Shown: piece by piece, positions 63,615-64,000 of the stretch
Numbering within the stretch: position 1 is the first letter of the stretch
How the letters are laid out: the number at the start of each line of letters is the position of its first letter
Source: Tetraselmis striata
Lineage: Eukaryota; Chlorophyta; Chlorodendrophyceae; Chlorodendrales; Chlorodendraceae
Direction of reading: 5' to 3'
DNA: 64,000 nucleotides
NCBI GenBank assembly: GCA_006384855.1
Contig: VCJN01000406.1
Span: 1-64,000, forward strand
Translations under genes and position numbers: made by a program
The notes under the pieces: model-generated
Seen by the model: the letters and a program-made list of their open reading frames with translations, nothing else
Database searches by the model: none
Told to the model about the DNA's origin: nothing

Positions 63615-64000
63615 GCGCTCCTCTAGTCGCCGCACATCCGCCTTCCAGTCCCACGGCTCGCTGGTAGGCCACACCCCGTGGATGTGCGTCTCCCAGTGTA
63701 GCACGGCTATAGCGCTGCCAAAGGCGGCCTTGCCGTGATAGTCCAGATCCCTCCCGCCCAGGTTGACGAATTTAACACGGCTCCCCAGATGCCATACTGT
63801 ATTTGCGTGCGGGAAGGCCCACCGCTGCCACGCCGCATTCTCGGTTCTCGCCGCTATAAACAGCAGAACCTTGACGCCTCGCTTGCCCTGCTCGACCGCC
63901 TTCTCCGCGAACGCGCACACTTGACTGAAGGGAGGGTTCACAAACACGGCATCCCCCGGCTCTCCCCAGTCCACCTTCAGCCCGTCGTAACCCTCCGGCA
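63597..64000 (-). CDS. Dam-like adenine-N6 methyltransferase, 5' end outside window
   Basis: The frame enters from the right edge and ends at 63597, so the N-terminus is missing. The catalytic motif NPPF (in AVFVNPPFSQVCAF) is followed by VKVLLFIAARTENAAWQRWA and GSRVKFVNLGGRD, the pattern of phage-type DNA N6-adenine methyltransferases (PF05869 family by recollection). It would methylate adenines in viral or host DNA. It converges on the capsid gene with an 18-base overlap of coding ends. Confidence 0.75.
   Translation of the reverse strand, partial: PEGYDGLKVDWGEPGDAVFVNPPFSQVCAFAEKAVEQGKRGVKVLLFIAARTENAAWQRWAFPHANTVWHLGSRVKFVNLGGRDLDYHGKAAFGSAIAVLHWETHIHGVWPTSEPWDWKADVRRLEERLEARV

Larger units (their letters stand above)
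48700..64000. mobile_element. Integrated Polinton-like virus, left part (open at right edge)
   Basis: From about 48.7 kb the sequence changes to intron-free, closely spaced genes on both strands with the PLV morphogenesis set: major capsid protein, penton-like protein and FtsK/A32-type ATPase, plus methyltransferases, a lipase-like and a spike-like protein. No G or C run of 12 or more occurs here, against 18 in the preceding 48 kb. The left limit is approximate. Integrase, polymerase and helicase genes are not in the window. Confidence 0.85.

Noticed and set aside
1..64000. CRISPR arrays, rRNA or tRNA genes
   Set aside because: No regularly spaced direct repeats with spacers, no rRNA-like blocks, and no convincing tRNA T-arm (GGTTCRA) with matching acceptor stem were seen.

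Overview
The window looks like nuclear DNA of a green alga (prasinophyte-like) carrying an integrated Polinton-like virus (PLV). The evidence is GC-rich genes with short GT-AG introns, a plant-type tyrosylprotein sulfotransferase, UGUAA-type poly(A) signals, very long G or C homopolymer runs, and a dense intron-free block of PLV genes at the right-hand end. I have no database access. The host guess (something like Cymbomonas) is inference from this style of genome.

Host part, 1-48.7 kb. It is gene-poor and rich in mobile elements. Two host genes are well supported: a five-exon thymidine kinase (7400-8455, +), and a tyrosylprotein sulfotransferase with about 13 exons, an inserted WW domain and a C-terminal RDEL (24643-28322, +). 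A broken nucleotide-sugar glycosyltransferase lies at 46131-47326 and an unidentified minus-strand membrane-protein gene at 28506-29873. Mobile elements are: a piggyBac-like element with 27-bp inverted ends (3616-5749); a decayed Copia retrotransposon (about 9165-13656, -); four DIRS-type tyrosine-recombinase retroelements (13861-19211, 22951-23927, 42541-43165, 43165-45421, all -), the last two in a head-to-tail tandem; and a LINE with its own target-site duplication (30423-35362), whose 3' tail also occurs as two 5'-truncated copies with 13-bp and 14-bp target-site duplications (6322-6514, 45509-45631). A cluster of three unidentified, probably transposon-related genes lies at 37-41.3 kb. 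Eighteen G or C runs of 12-32 bases are scattered through this part.

Viral part, about 48.7-64 kb, open at the right edge. Genes are tightly packed, without introns, on both strands. They include a double jelly-roll major capsid protein (61623-63614), a probable penton/minor capsid protein (55059-56036), an A32-type packaging ATPase split by a frameshift (57292-58088), a 759-aa probable spike, a class-3 lipase-like protein, a two-helix membrane protein, a degenerate cytosine-methyltransferase-like protein, a Dam-like adenine methyltransferase running off the edge, and several small basic or low-complexity proteins. Gaps between viral genes repeatedly hold an AATATTGT-like box and a TGTAA. The first fits a shared viral promoter and the second an algal poly(A) signal. 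Replication genes (polymerase, helicase, integrase) and the right terminus are not in the window.

Overall: a transposon-laden host locus abutting a PLV provirus. Its capsid, penton, spike and lipase frames are intact, but the ATPase, the gene upstream of it and one small gene carry frame breaks, so it may be decaying.
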